Part shown: positions 16,095 to 22,876 of the stretch, one piece after another
Numbering within the stretch: the first letter of the stretch is position 1
Layout: the number at the start of each line of letters is the position of its first letter
Source: Anaerolineales bacterium
Lineage (GTDB): Bacteria; Chloroflexota; Anaerolineae; Anaerolineales; UBA4823
Reading direction: 5' to 3'
Assembly (NCBI GenBank): GCA_016929095.1
Contig: JAFGJM010000057.1
Coordinates: 55,001-119,000 of the forward strand
Length of the DNA: 64,000 nt
Position numbers and translations under genes: made by a program
The notes under the pieces: model-generated
The model's database searches: none
The model's input: the letters and a program-made list of their open reading frames with translations, nothing else
Told to the model about the DNA's origin: nothing

Positions 16095-16145
16095 AAAAAA
16101 CGAGAAACCATTGCCAAAGCAGATCTAACAAATCTGGAGGATGAA

Positions 16146-16547
16146 ATGATGTCGCAACCAGATGAACATTCATTTATCGAAATCACTCCCAAAGGTGAAC
16201 TCCGAGTAAAAGCTAGTTCTGTATCAGAGGCAAAGCTTGCGATCAAGGAGTTAAAGCTTAAAAAGAAAGAGTATTCAGTAAAGAAACGAGAGATAACAAA
16301 CCGACAACAACAGATACGGGCTGCCTACACTGATAAAGTTAGACGACAGGGTTCAAAAGTTCGCGGGGGAGGTGGTCTAGGTCGCTTTATTCGAAATGTG
16401 CAAACGGCTAATCGTGACATCGCACGATCAAATTTAGCTAAACAGCTTGCTCCTTTAGAAGAGTATAAAGCCCAAATTGATTCAATTATGAGTGCAATTG
16501 ACAAGGCTATACTGCATGTTGAGGCATATATTTTAAAGAACTCTTAG
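16146..16547 (+). CDS. Small coiled-coil protein of unknown function
   Basis: A 133-aa basic, helix-rich protein with GGAGG correctly placed before tandem ATG codons. The N-terminal 30 residues could be a small beta element (FIEITPKGELRVKASS). The middle is a long charged helix (SEAKLAIKELKLKKKEYSVKKREITNRQQ), then a Gly-rich hinge (KVRGGGGLGRF) and a second helix. No signal peptide, membrane helix or Cys. I do not recognise the family. It sits between the XRE regulator and the TIR protein and may be a partner or sensor for the latter. Confidence 0.65.
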   Translation: MMSQPDEHSFIEITPKGELRVKASSVSEAKLAIKELKLKKKEYSVKKREITNRQQQIRAAYTDKVRRQGSKVRGGGGLGRFIRNVQTANRDIARSNLAKQLAPLEEYKAQIDSIMSAIDKAILHVEAYILKNS

Positions 16548-16710
16548 GTGATTTACAGTAGTAAACTTTGGATCAGCAACATCGTTTGCAGTAATGGTTC
16601 TTATGACAACTAAATGTTTGAAGTGATACTATACAACTAATTGACTAGTTCATTTTGGCCCTATGTAGAATTCTCATGTCTAATTATTTCTGATTATAGT
16701 GGAGGGAAAA

Positions 16711-17295
16711 ATGAAAGTTTTTATCAGTTGGTCGGGGGATCTTAGCCATAAGGTTGCCCTTGCCCTAAGAGACTGGTTACCATCTGTTATACAATCAATT
16801 GATCCATACGTGTCATCAGAAGATATTGATAAAGGCGCCAGATGGAGTACTGATATTTCACAAGAATTAGAATTATCGAATTTTGGTATTTTGGTTATTA
16901 CTAAAGATAACTTAGATGCTCCTTGGTTGAATTTTGAGGCTGGAGCGATATCAAAATCCGTCGATAAAAGTAGAGTTTCTCCATTTTTATTTGGTATAAA
17001 GAGAGCCGAGGTCAAAGGACCTTTATTGCAATTTCAGTCCACTATATTTGATAAAGAAGATATTTCTAAGCTATTACATAGCCTAAACAGAGCATGTGAC
17101 CCTCCGTGTATTGAAGATACTAGATTTGATAAAAATATAGATGTTTGGTGTCCAAGCCTGGAAAAAGAATTATCCGCGCTGCTTAAAATGCAACCTGAGA
17201 AAGACGTTAGCGAGTCCAAAGCAGGGGATGAGATACTTACAGAATATGTACGGGGAATTCTAGAGGAAATCTTAGAATTAGTTCGCAATCAATAA
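16711..17295 (+). CDS. TIR-domain protein
   Basis: A 194-aa protein starting at the ATG preceded by GGAGGG; an upstream GTG would run through that site. The TIR fold is visible as MKVFISWSGD, then VSSEDIDKGARW, ELELSNFGILVITKDNLDAPWLNFEAGAI. Glu76 is at the position of the conserved catalytic Glu of NAD-cleaving TIR domains. The segment after it (SRVSPFLFGI, then GPLLQFQSTIF) is typical of a stand-alone bacterial TIR group. Bacterial TIR proteins commonly act as NAD+-hydrolysing or signal-making effectors in antiphage defence; that role here is inferred from fold and cassette context. A C-terminal 50-residue helical tail is unassigned. Confidence 0.82.
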   Translation: MKVFISWSGDLSHKVALALRDWLPSVIQSIDPYVSSEDIDKGARWSTDISQELELSNFGILVITKDNLDAPWLNFEAGAISKSVDKSRVSPFLFGIKRAEVKGPLLQFQSTIFDKEDISKLLHSLNRACDPPCIEDTRFDKNIDVWCPSLEKELSALLKMQPEKDVSESKAGDEILTEYVRGILEEILELVRNQ

Positions 17296-17301
17296 AAAAT
17301 A

Positions 17302-17622
17302 TTGAGCAATCCGGAACAAATACTTCCACGAGATTATTTTAATTATCTACTTAAGGATTTTAGAGATTATTTCATAAGAGATTTCAGAGATTATTTCGTA
17401 TCTATTCAGTTTGACCCGATTGCTATACGTGATATAGATAGGAGCTTTGAACGACTCAAACTCACTCTCGTAGAGTATGAGGAAAAGGGTTCAATACCTG
17501 TCGATTTGGTGAAGAATATTTTATCGGATATAGACATGCCGTTGCAATATGTCATGCGTCAATCGTTTTCTGATACAATGAGATTTTCCAAGCAGCCACG
17601 TCGGTCCATAAAAACCAAATGA
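17302..17622 (+). CDS. 106-aa hypothetical protein following the TIR gene
   Basis: Begins at a TTG 6 nt after the TIR stop codon, with no obvious ribosome site, so the start is uncertain. A local duplication gives KDFRDYF followed by RDFRDYF (about residues 19-33), probably an amphipathic helix. The rest is acidic and helical with a basic C-terminus (KQPRRSIKTK). No known domain. Its tight spacing to the TIR gene suggests co-translation and a joint function. Confidence 0.5.
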   Translation: MSNPEQILPRDYFNYLLKDFRDYFIRDFRDYFVSIQFDPIAIRDIDRSFERLKLTLVEYEEKGSIPVDLVKNILSDIDMPLQYVMRQSFSDTMRFSKQPRRSIKTK

Positions 17623-17675
17623 AAATATTTTACTGAGTTTTCCAATTTTTAGCCGAATAGGATAAACACTTACAT

Positions 17676-17711
17676 CCGTTTGGTCGTTGGTTCGAATCCG
17701 ACCGGGCCCAC
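17676..17711 (+). repeat. Attachment-like repeat R1 (copy of tRNA 3' end)
   Basis: 36 nt identical to 15218-15253. It lacks the 5' half of a tRNA, so it is not a tRNA gene. It marks the boundary between cassettes 1 and 2. Confidence 0.9.
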
Positions 17712-17910
17712 TTTTTGACCCTGGATGGTCATGCGCAAATTCCCCTCTTTTGGGGTATTTGTTTTAATTCTACGATTTTGTTCACAAGGAAATTAAAATT
17801 TAATAATACTTCTTATTGATTGAAATTTCCATATTTTTACCGCTTCACTCACCAGCATTGACAACAAGCCTCGGCGCCCCTGGTAAAAGCACTGTGTAAC
17901 AGCGGGTTGG
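17676..17910 (+). repeat. 235-bp direct repeat, copy A
   Basis: Begins with R1 and continues through a short CCCC/GGGG hairpin, an AT-rich stretch and the 37-nt motif (17840-17876). A closely similar copy with scattered substitutions lies at 20052-20285. It forms the left end of cassette 2; the equivalent region after the tRNA itself matches only in R0 and the 37-nt motif. Confidence 0.85.
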
Positions 17911-17938
17911 ATATGTGGTAAGGTGCGGCTATATGTCA

Positions 17939-18038
17939 AGTAATTCTTGATTCTCATATCGGATAATATCCGATTTGCTTGGTAAAAATTAAATACCCAT
18001 AATAAAGTTATTCTTGAATCATAGTATAAGTTATTCCC
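17939..18038 (+). promoter_or_regulatory. Operator-like repeats upstream of the cassette-2 XRE gene
   Basis: A dyad ATCGGAT-AAT-ATCCGAT (17958-17974) is flanked by direct repeats of the type AAGTWATTCTTGAWTC (starting near 17939 and 18004) and a shorter AAGTTATTCCCG copy. They lie within 160 bp upstream of the XRE start and are candidate binding sites for that protein. Confidence 0.45.
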
Positions 18039-18099
18039 GTTTGCTTGTCAAGATATTTCCATGTTATGATATAAGAAATACTTGCGATAAGGCAACCTC

Positions 18100-18591
18100 A
18101 TGAATGACCTGATTGTAAGAAAGATAAAAGAAGCACGATTAGAACGGGGATTAACGCAAAAAGACCTGGCAGATCACCTAGGAAAAACGGCAGCCGCAAT
18201 TTCAGACTTAGAACGGGGAAAAGTGCAAGTTACAGCAGGTGATTTGTATCACATTGCCCAGCTTCTCAATAAACCTATTGAATATTTCTATGGAGAAGAA
18301 TTTGGGGATAGTGCAATTCAAGATCTGGTTGCTATAGTACGAAAACAACCACCAAAAGAGCAAGCTAATACAATTGAATTATCCAGAATGCTAATGCAGA
18401 TGCAAGAAATTGGCGATTTGGCTAAATCGATCCCGGAAGGTGAAGAGATGCCCATAGAAAAGGTAAAGGAATTTTATAATGCCTTTATTCCGTTTTCTAC
18501 AATAATAAATAAGATGAATGAATTGATAAATGATATTCGAGATAAATTCGATGAAGAATTGAAAAAGCGTGGAATTGATCTTTCTAATTAA
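18100..18591 (+). CDS. XRE-family HTH regulator of cassette 2
   Basis: A 163-aa protein: the HTH IKEARLERGLTQKDLADHLGKTAAAISDLERGKVQV is followed by KPIEYFYGEEFGD and a helical C-terminal domain (about residues 75-160) that may dimerise or bind cargo. Same organisation as the cassette-1 regulator, with shared GL-x-Q, E-x-GKV and KPI-x-YF motifs. AT-rich codon use differs from the core genes. It probably represses its own cassette through the repeats upstream. Confidence 0.82.
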   Translation: MNDLIVRKIKEARLERGLTQKDLADHLGKTAAAISDLERGKVQVTAGDLYHIAQLLNKPIEYFYGEEFGDSAIQDLVAIVRKQPPKEQANTIELSRMLMQMQEIGDLAKSIPEGEEMPIEKVKEFYNAFIPFSTIINKMNELINDIRDKFDEELKKRGIDLSN

Positions 18592-18669
18592 TGATATACA
18601 ACTCTAATTACGAATAATTATTTCATTATTTACAGAAATTGATTTCTATTATTTTATATGGGAGGGAAT

Positions 18670-19158
18670 ATGGGATGGTATGATATATCTCAAATTTGTT
18701 TAAATGGTCATGTTATTACAGATCGTGCAAAATCCTCACCTGAATTCATGAAAAAATATTGTACAAAATGTGGAGAGGCTACTATTACTTCCTGCCAACA
18801 TTGTGATACACCAATATTAGGCGATTATCAAGTTGAAGGCATTACAGCTATTAGCCTTTCAAAACCTAAGGCTCCGGGATTTTGTCATGAATGTGGACAT
18901 CCCTATCCATGGACTTTGCGTAAAATTAATATTGCGAAAGAATTAGGAGACGAACTAGATAATCTATCAAAAGAAGATCAAGATAAATTCAAATCTACAC
19001 TTGATGATTTGGTAACCGATAATCCAAGAACCGAACTAGCAGTAATCCGTTTCAAGAAAATCATGAGTAAAGTAGGAAAAGATTCGTACGAAGCTATAAA
19101 ATCAATTTTAGTGGATATTGTTAGTGAAACAGTAAGAAAATCGATATTTGGGAATTAG
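18670..19158 (+). CDS. DUF2321-type zinc-ribbon protein
   Basis: A 162-aa protein from the ATG with GGGAGGG directly upstream; the ATG 4 codons earlier lies before that site. The sequence MGWYDISQICLNGHVI, with zinc-knuckle pairs Cys31-x2-Cys34, Cys42-x2-Cys45 and Cys72-x2-Cys75, is characteristic of DUF2321, a family of unknown function. The C-terminal half is a charged alpha-helical domain (about residues 85-160) with no Cys. It is cytosolic by sequence and adjacent to a membrane protein, so it might be a sensor or adaptor for it. Confidence 0.75.
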   Translation: MGWYDISQICLNGHVITDRAKSSPEFMKKYCTKCGEATITSCQHCDTPILGDYQVEGITAISLSKPKAPGFCHECGHPYPWTLRKINIAKELGDELDNLSKEDQDKFKSTLDDLVTDNPRTELAVIRFKKIMSKVGKDSYEAIKSILVDIVSETVRKSIFGN

Positions 19159-19209
19159 CTTGTATAAAGTCTAATTGAAATCATGTCTTTATTAGAAAGA
19201 ACATAAAAC

Positions 19210-19968
19210 ATGCCAACAAAACAAGGGAATGATATTTGGAAAGAAATAGAAAGATTTTCTTTTTTAGCGTCTATTATTATATTATTAGTGTTAGCTGTTA
19301 TTTACTGGCTTATTGCACAAAGTCCCCAACCTAATATCAAACTTTGGGATATAGCACGTACGTTTGCACTAGATGTAATATCTAATTTATTCCCCACTTT
19401 TTTCCTTTTCGCACTTTCCTATGCATTGATTCATCGAATCCAAATTATTAGAGATGAAAACCAGGCAAATGTCCTTGCAGAAACTATAGCATTAATAATT
19501 TCAGAAAAATTATCAATGAAATTGGATAATATTGAGACCGAAAATAATGCTCAAATAGGTACTGAAACATTATCTGAAGAAATTAAGTTTCAATTAGGTG
19601 TAATGAATGAATTTAGTATTACTCAAAAATACTTTGATGATGAATCAGATCCTCAAAAAATTGTTTTATTATTTACTAATCGTGGAACTAATGTTATTTC
19701 TGTCAATAATATAAAATTTTCCACAAATAATTTATCAAGAAACGGTTTGCTAACATCCTATCAATTCTCCGATGGTGGGAGACATTTTATTATTCCTTTT
19801 GATCCCAAAAATAAAGATGTTTTACCAAATCAAAGTTTTTTAGTTGAAATATGTTTATCCCAAAAATGGGATAAATCTGCAATAATTGGTATGTTTGGTT
19901 CAGTTGGTTATCTTAAACCAGTCGTGACTTATAAAGATGAACAACTTGAATTATTCTATACAATCTAA
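19210..19968 (+). CDS. Two-helix membrane protein with a C-terminal beta domain
   Basis: A 252-aa protein of unrecognised family. Two membrane helices lie near residues 16-38 (FLASIIILLVLAVIYWLIAQ) and 53-78 (DVISNLFPTFFLFALSYALIH). A coiled segment follows, and then a beta-rich domain (about 130-252) with strands such as KIVLLFTNRGTNVISVNNIKF that look Ig-like. Both ends should face the cytosol, placing the beta domain inside. Two-helix anchors joined to a sensor domain are common among membrane effectors in bacterial conflict systems, but no specific effector family is identified. AT-rich like its neighbours. Confidence 0.65.
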   Translation: MPTKQGNDIWKEIERFSFLASIIILLVLAVIYWLIAQSPQPNIKLWDIARTFALDVISNLFPTFFLFALSYALIHRIQIIRDENQANVLAETIALIISEKLSMKLDNIETENNAQIGTETLSEEIKFQLGVMNEFSITQKYFDDESDPQKIVLLFTNRGTNVISVNNIKFSTNNLSRNGLLTSYQFSDGGRHFIIPFDPKNKDVLPNQSFLVEICLSQKWDKSAIIGMFGSVGYLKPVVTYKDEQLELFYTI

Positions 19969-20051
19969 TAAATTCCTTTTTGATCATCAGTAACTAAACT
20001 ATACATTTTCATTTTTATAATTCTATAGCCGTGTGGAATATTAGCCTTTGT

Positions 20052-20087
20052 CCGTTTGGTCGTTGGTTCGAATCCGACCGGGCCCAC
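20052..20087 (+). repeat. Attachment-like repeat R2 (copy of tRNA 3' end)
   Basis: 36 nt identical to R0 and R1, at the junction of cassettes 2 and 3. Confidence 0.9.
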
Positions 20088-20285
20088 TTTTTACCCTTGG
20101 GGGCATACGCAAATTCCCCTCTTTTGGGATATTTGTTTTAATTCTACGATTTTGTTCACAAGGAAGTTAAATTTTAATAATACTCCTTATTGATTGAAAT
20201 TTCCATATTTTTACCGCTTCACTCACCCACATTGACAGCGAGTCTCGGCGCCCCTTGTAAAAGCGCTGAGTTCAGGCGGGGTTGG
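20052..20285 (+). repeat. 235-bp direct repeat, copy B
   Basis: Second copy of the cassette left end (compare 17676-17910): R2, a CCCC/GGGA hairpin region, an AT-rich stretch and the 37-nt motif at 20214-20250. Small substitutions and indels distinguish it from copy A, so it is not a simple assembly duplicate. Confidence 0.85.
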
Positions 20286-20388
20286 AAAAAACGAATTCTC
20301 TGCTTTCCTGCCTTCCATAAAAAAGCTATCGGCTGTCAGCGATCAATATCGACAATATAATTCCAGTATCTTATGGTAAACTACGTCG

Positions 20389-21258
20389 ATGAGCGCCGTG
20401 ATACAAAGCATCCTGGCAGGATTAGGCGGAATGTTCGGATGGGGATTATATGATTTTTTTGGCGGGGTATTTTCCAAGAGCATCGGAAATCACAAAACGT
20501 TTTTTTGGTCGCAGCTTTCAGGGTCAGTTTTTGTTACCCTGCTTGGTATTGCATTGACTATAAACCTGAATATTCCCATAAAAATTATGATCTTAATACC
20601 CGTGGCATCTATCCTTTATGCTGTCGCTTACCTGCTATTTTTTAGAGGGTTTGAATTGGGTAATGTGTCGATCATTTCCGCCACCATGAATTTATGGGCA
20701 GTATTCACCATGATCTTCGCTTTTATCATTTTAGAGCAGAGGCTCTCCATGTTCCAACTGGTAGGGGTTTTCATGATCCTGGCGGGCGTCGCCTTTGTAT
20801 CCTTGAAATGGGAAGATATAAAGAATCAAAATATAAACCTGCTTTCGGGCGTCAAAGAAACAATGGTGGCAGCATTTCTCTTTGGGGTTTTTTGGATTTT
20901 TAGTGAAGTTATCTCTGAGGACATCGGGTGGGTATCAACAACCCTTTTTGTGAAGATTGGTATCGTTTTGTTTATGTTGTTATTTTCTCTATTCGGAAAA
21001 CGAGAACTCAGAATAGTAAACGCTACTCCTAAACTAATGTCGCTGATCTTGTTTGCCGGGATTTTAGAAGCAGGCGCGGTATCCATTGTCAACTGGGGGT
21101 TAACGATCGGCGACGCGATATTGGTTACACCAATATCCTCGGCTTTATCAATCGTAACGATATTAATGGCAGTAATATTTTTGAAAGAAAAAATTACGGC
21201 ACTTCAAGCTATTGGCATGATCATTGTCATTGCCGGTATCGTTTTAACGGCTTTTTAA
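20389..21258 (+). CDS. EamA-family (DMT superfamily) membrane transporter
   Basis: A 289-aa protein with about ten membrane helices in two EamA halves, each ending in the family pattern: the first half closes with LEQRLSMFQLVGVFMILAGVAF and the second with LKEKITALQAIGMIIVIAGIVL. Drug/metabolite transporters of this type export or import small metabolites; no substrate can be read from the sequence. It lies between R2 and R3 and its last codons overlap the end of the converging deaminase gene by 15 bp. Confidence 0.87.
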   Translation: MSAVIQSILAGLGGMFGWGLYDFFGGVFSKSIGNHKTFFWSQLSGSVFVTLLGIALTINLNIPIKIMILIPVASILYAVAYLLFFRGFELGNVSIISATMNLWAVFTMIFAFIILEQRLSMFQLVGVFMILAGVAFVSLKWEDIKNQNINLLSGVKETMVAAFLFGVFWIFSEVISEDIGWVSTTLFVKIGIVLFMLLFSLFGKRELRIVNATPKLMSLILFAGILEAGAVSIVNWGLTIGDAILVTPISSALSIVTILMAVIFLKEKITALQAIGMIIVIAGIVLTAF

Positions 21259-22590
21259 GGGGTTCGAATCCGAATAAGCCCACAACTCCCTGGCTTGACG
21301 CCGGCAAGATTCCCTGGCCACCTTCTCATCTACCCGCAAGAGCCTGCCGTCTTTCACCAGAGGCTCTCCGGCGACAAACACCGCTTTGACATTGTCGCGG
21401 TTGCCATAAAGAAGCAGCTGGTCAAATATGTTCCATTCTTCTACCGGCGTTGGGAAATCCAGATCGATCAATTGCAGGTCGGCTTGCCAGCCCGGTTCGA
21501 TTCTCCCTACGTTATTCAAGCCCAATGCTTTGGCGCCTCCTTCGGTAGCCAGATGCCACACCAGGTTTGCCGGCATGAGGCGCGGGTCTTGTTGGTGGGC
21601 TTTGTGGATCAGGAAGGCGCCGCGCATCACCTCGAAGAAATCGTCGATGTAGCTGTCACTGCCCAAACCCAGGGGGATATTGGCTGCTACCATTTGAGGG
21701 ACGGGGGCAATGCCGCCGCCCACTTCGCAATTGGAAAGCGGCATATGCGATACACGTCCCCCATATTCGGCTATTAAGGCAATTTCAGTTTCATTCAAAT
21801 GGACGCATTGAGAAGCCAGCATATCTGCCCCCAACACGCCCAGCCGGCGGTAATATTCGATGGGGCGAACTCCGAATTTTTGCTCTGCATAAGCCGGTTC
21901 ATACGTCCCTTCTGAGCAATGCATGTGCACGCTGACATTCAACCTTTTGGCAATATCGAAAGCCTGGCGGATTAAACCCTCCGAGCAGGTAAAGGTCGTG
22001 TGAAAGCACATCATTCCGGAAACGAGCCCAGGGGTAATTTGGCATTCCTGGATGAAGTTTTCATTCTCACGCAGACCGAGCTGTCCGTTTTCAGCGCTTA
22101 TCCGTTCGGTGGCTTCGAATGAAAGGATAGCGCGTAAACCATGACCCTCCACCACTTCTTTAATCTGATTCAGACACCCGGGCAGCGTGTTTGGCGCTTC
22201 CAGACAATCGTAAAACGAAGTTACACCGCTGCGCAGCATGAGCGCACACTGCCAATGGGCAGCCGCGCGGATCATGACATGACTCAAACGATCTTCCACC
22301 TGCGGCCACCAGAAGTCTTTCAGGAACGGCCAAAAGCCTTCCGGGGCATTATGCAGAGGGATGCCATGCGCCAACACACCATACAGGTGGGTATGGCTGT
22401 TGACAAACCCCGGCGACAACGCCTGCCCGGGAGCTGGCCAGATCTCATCGTGGGGATAATTCTGCGTCAAGGAATCGTGAGTATCCAATTCGGTGATCTT
22501 GTCGCCGGAAACGCGAATTCCCCACCCGCGCAACGGCTTATCCAACCCCCCGGCGATCAACCAATCAGGAAGAATGATGCGGTGTGTCAT
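21244..22590 (-). CDS. SsnA/chlorohydrolase-type metal-dependent amidohydrolase
   Basis: A 448-aa amidohydrolase of the cytosine/guanine deaminase-like group (TRZ/ATZ, SsnA). The metal motif is NSHTHLYGVLAHGIP near residue 65; the third His is in VHMHCSEG, the fourth in the SQCVHLNE segment, and the Asp in GLGSDSYIDDF. Such enzymes hydrolyse C-N bonds in purines, pyrimidines and triazines. It has a good GGGAGG site and is the last gene of the minus-strand AOR/hydantoinase operon. The final residues (DSNPLKSR) are encoded by the degenerate tRNA-end repeat R3, so the original C-terminus has been altered by the cassette junction. Substrate unknown. Confidence 0.86.
   Translation of the reverse strand: MTHRIILPDWLIAGGLDKPLRGWGIRVSGDKITELDTHDSLTQNYPHDEIWPAPGQALSPGFVNSHTHLYGVLAHGIPLHNAPEGFWPFLKDFWWPQVEDRLSHVMIRAAAHWQCALMLRSGVTSFYDCLEAPNTLPGCLNQIKEVVEGHGLRAILSFEATERISAENGQLGLRENENFIQECQITPGLVSGMMCFHTTFTCSEGLIRQAFDIAKRLNVSVHMHCSEGTYEPAYAEQKFGVRPIEYYRRLGVLGADMLASQCVHLNETEIALIAEYGGRVSHMPLSNCEVGGGIAPVPQMVAANIPLGLGSDSYIDDFFEVMRGAFLIHKAHQQDPRLMPANLVWHLATEGGAKALGLNNVGRIEPGWQADLQLIDLDFPTPVEEWNIFDQLLLYGNRDNVKAVFVAGEPLVKDGRLLRVDEKVARESCRRQARELWAYSDSNPLKSR
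21261..21283 (+). repeat. Degenerate attachment-like repeat R3
   Basis: 23 nt matching the 3' part of R0-R2 (GGTTCGAATCCGA, then four mismatches, then GCCCAC). It lies inside the last codons of the minus-strand deaminase and directly after the EamA stop codon. Confidence 0.6.
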
Positions 22591-22594
22591 GGGT

Positions 22595-22876
22595 TTAGCC
22601 TCCCGCGATAGCCGGAAAGAGCATCAGGCTGTCGCCATCTTCCAGCACAGTATCGAATTCTTTTTCGTAGAGCAAGCGTTCATTGAGGAAAATCCGCAAA
22701 TGGGGGCTGATTTTATCCTGTTGGTACACCATATCCCGGAACGCAGGCGGGAATTCGTTTGCCATTTGCGCCAGCATTTGTGCCACGGTGGTTTCCTCGG
22801 TAAACTCGAAAATGCGGCTTTTATTCCCGGCATGAACAGCCAAAAGGTTAAAGAAACGTACTTTAACGGTGGTCAT
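22595..22876 (-). CDS. MoaD/ThiS-like sulfur-carrier protein
   Basis: A 93-aa ubiquitin-fold protein ending in Gly-Gly, as needed for C-terminal thiocarboxylation in MoaD and ThiS. The segment LEDGDSLMLFPAIAGG is typical of MoaD. It overlaps the AOR stop codon by ATGA. MoaD-like genes beside aldehyde ferredoxin oxidoreductases are thought to serve pterin cofactor (molybdopterin/tungstopterin) assembly. No MoaE, MoaA or MoeA gene lies in the window, so the general pathway must be elsewhere. Confidence 0.87.
   Translation of the reverse strand: MTTVKVRFFNLLAVHAGNKSRIFEFTEETTVAQMLAQMANEFPPAFRDMVYQQDKISPHLRIFLNERLLYEKEFDTVLEDGDSLMLFPAIAGG

Larger units (their letters stand above)
15254..17675 (+). 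mobile_element. tRNA-anchored cassette 1 (XRE, coiled-coil protein, TIR protein, 106-aa protein)
   Basis: About 2.4 kb between repeats R0 and R1, with all genes on the plus strand and a lower G+C than the flanking core genes. It holds the tRNA terminator, a 37-nt motif (15415-15451) shared with the two later cassettes, a small XRE regulator, a coiled-coil protein, a TIR-domain protein and a 106-aa unknown. No recombinase is encoded. The gene set resembles a defence or conflict cassette (inference). Confidence 0.7.
17712..20051 (+). mobile_element. tRNA-anchored cassette 2 (XRE, DUF2321 protein, membrane protein)
   Basis: 2.3 kb between R1 and R2, strongly AT-rich. It contains noncoding left-end DNA (17712-18099), a small XRE regulator, a DUF2321 zinc-ribbon protein and a two-helix membrane protein, all on the plus strand. 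Same plan as cassette 1 but with different cargo. No integrase or transposase. Confidence 0.7.
20088..21283 (+). mobile_element. tRNA-anchored cassette 3 (EamA transporter), decayed right end
   Basis: About 1.2 kb from R2 to a degenerate repeat R3. The left end matches cassette 2, but no XRE gene is present; the only cargo is an EamA-type transporter. The right end runs into the 3' end of a minus-strand deaminase gene. Confidence 0.55.

Noticed and set aside
17676..17711. Possible tRNA genes at the R1 and R2 repeats
   Set aside because: Only the anticodon-stem 3' side, T-arm and acceptor 3' strand are present; no 5' half exists upstream to form a cloverleaf.
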